Positions 4,771 to 5,140 of a stretch of DNA of 5,140 nt are shown piece by piece; position 1 is the first letter of the stretch, and each line of letters opens with the position of its first letter. The DNA comes from JBGQJN01 sp964423175. GTDB lineage: Bacteria > Patescibacteriota > Minisyncoccia > 2-02-FULL-40-12 > IGHO2-01-FULL-4-A. Position numbers and translations under genes: made by a program. The DNA is taken from contig CAYRDM010000042.1 in NCBI GenBank assembly GCA_964423175.1, positions 1 through 5,140 on the forward strand, written 5' to 3'. Below the pieces are notes generated by a model. That model was not told the origin of the DNA. It worked only from the letters and a program-made list of their open reading frames with translations, and searched no databases.

Positions 4771-5140
4771 CATTCCAACTTGAGAGCCAGAGTCTTAAAG
4801 CTACCGGATTGGCTGACAATCAATCTTTTTGAATTTACATCTATCTGCCCGTTGAATGCTTTCTTAGGCAATTGATATAAAAATAAAATTTCAGGTCCTC
4901 GTTTTGAGGATCGATCTATTTCTAAAACTTTTTCTATTTCTATGCCCAGGTTGACCGTATCACCAGCCACATAAACAAAGCCGACCTTATAACTGCCCTC
5001 CTGTATTTCTGTGATTGCCAGGCCCGTTCTAAGATTGGATAGGCATATGAGATACAAAGTAAAACCCAATAAAATAAATATCAAGACTACGAACCCAAAA
5101 ATTACATACTCAGGAGTTTTTTTAGATTCTTTGAATATAA
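4770..5140 (-). CDS. Hypothetical membrane-anchored protein, 3' part (start beyond window)
   Basis: The reading frame is open from the window edge to the TGA at 4770-4772, giving 122 visible codons. I do not recognise a family. A basic stretch (KESKK) precedes one long membrane segment starting at VIFGFVVLIFILLGF. About 80 mostly polar, beta-prone residues follow and would lie outside the cytoplasm by the positive-inside rule, since the basic residues precede the membrane segment. A TTG at 5082-5084 is a possible start, but it would cut the membrane segment in half and remove the basic flank, and no ribosome site precedes it. The true start is therefore probably upstream, outside the window. 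The visible sequence has no catalytic or metal-binding motif. A terminator follows immediately. Confidence 0.62.
   Translation of the reverse strand, partial: IFKESKKTPEYVIFGFVVLIFILLGFTLYLICLSNLRTGLAITEIQEGSYKVGFVYVAGDTVNLGIEIEKVLEIDRSSKRGPEILFLYQLPKKAFNGQIDVNSKRLIVSQSGSFKTLALKLE

Noticed and set aside
4510..4773. An 87-codon minus-strand frame starting at ATG 4771-4773
   Set aside because: It begins inside the terminator of the preceding gene and ahead of the promoter at 4718-4746. It overlaps the PIN-like gene in another frame, and its product is a low-complexity hydrophobic and basic string without domain features. The PIN-like frame has the better SD and motifs.
4770..5084. TTG at 5082-5084 as the start of the right-edge gene
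   Set aside because: The frame remains open to the window edge. Starting at this TTG would truncate the membrane segment and lose the basic residues in front of it, and no SD is present. I treat the gene as partial instead.

Overview
All genes in this 5.1 kb window lie on the minus strand, so transcription runs from right to left. No tRNA, rRNA, CRISPR array or insertion sequence was seen, and no gene-free stretch exceeds about 110 bases. The DNA is AT-rich and compact: promoters abut terminators, stop codons sit inside terminator hairpins, and most genes have no visible Shine-Dalgarno sequence. A presenilin-type intramembrane protease, a beta-CASP metallo-beta-lactamase-fold protein and short orphan membrane proteins together suggest a bacterium, perhaps of the Candidate Phyla Radiation (Patescibacteria). 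That placement is inference from style and gene content, not from a marker gene.

Layout from right to left, in the direction of transcription: (1) 5140-4770, the 3' part of an unrecognised single-pass membrane protein, ended by a hairpin terminator. (2) 4672-4175, a PIN-like (possibly DUF5615/Mut7-C-like) protein with its own near-consensus promoter, a roughly 40-nt leader, a GGAGGT Shine-Dalgarno and a TTG start, ended by a terminator whose loop contains the stop codon. (3) 4122-1181, a four-gene operon. It is driven by an extended -10 promoter (TGGTATAAT) only 8 nt from the first ATG, so the mRNA is probably leaderless. It encodes a membrane-anchored cupredoxin-fold protein, a 94-residue single-pass membrane protein, a 276-residue presenilin/SPP-type aspartyl protease and a 458-residue beta-CASP RNase-like MBL protein, and it ends in a GC-core terminator. 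(4) 1076-1, the N-terminal 358 residues of Lon protease with its own extended -10 promoter, cut by the window edge just before the Walker A motif.

Three operon features stand out. The cupredoxin-like protein has lost all four expected type-1 copper ligands. The beta-CASP protein has Gln where the motif C zinc-ligand His should be (VVQGEE instead of VHGE). The presenilin-like protease is translationally coupled by a 4-nt ATGA overlap to a small orphan membrane protein, which makes that protein a candidate partner or substrate. The region is mainly concerned with protein and RNA turnover (Lon, intramembrane protease, putative RNases). A single functional system linking these genes is a hypothesis only.
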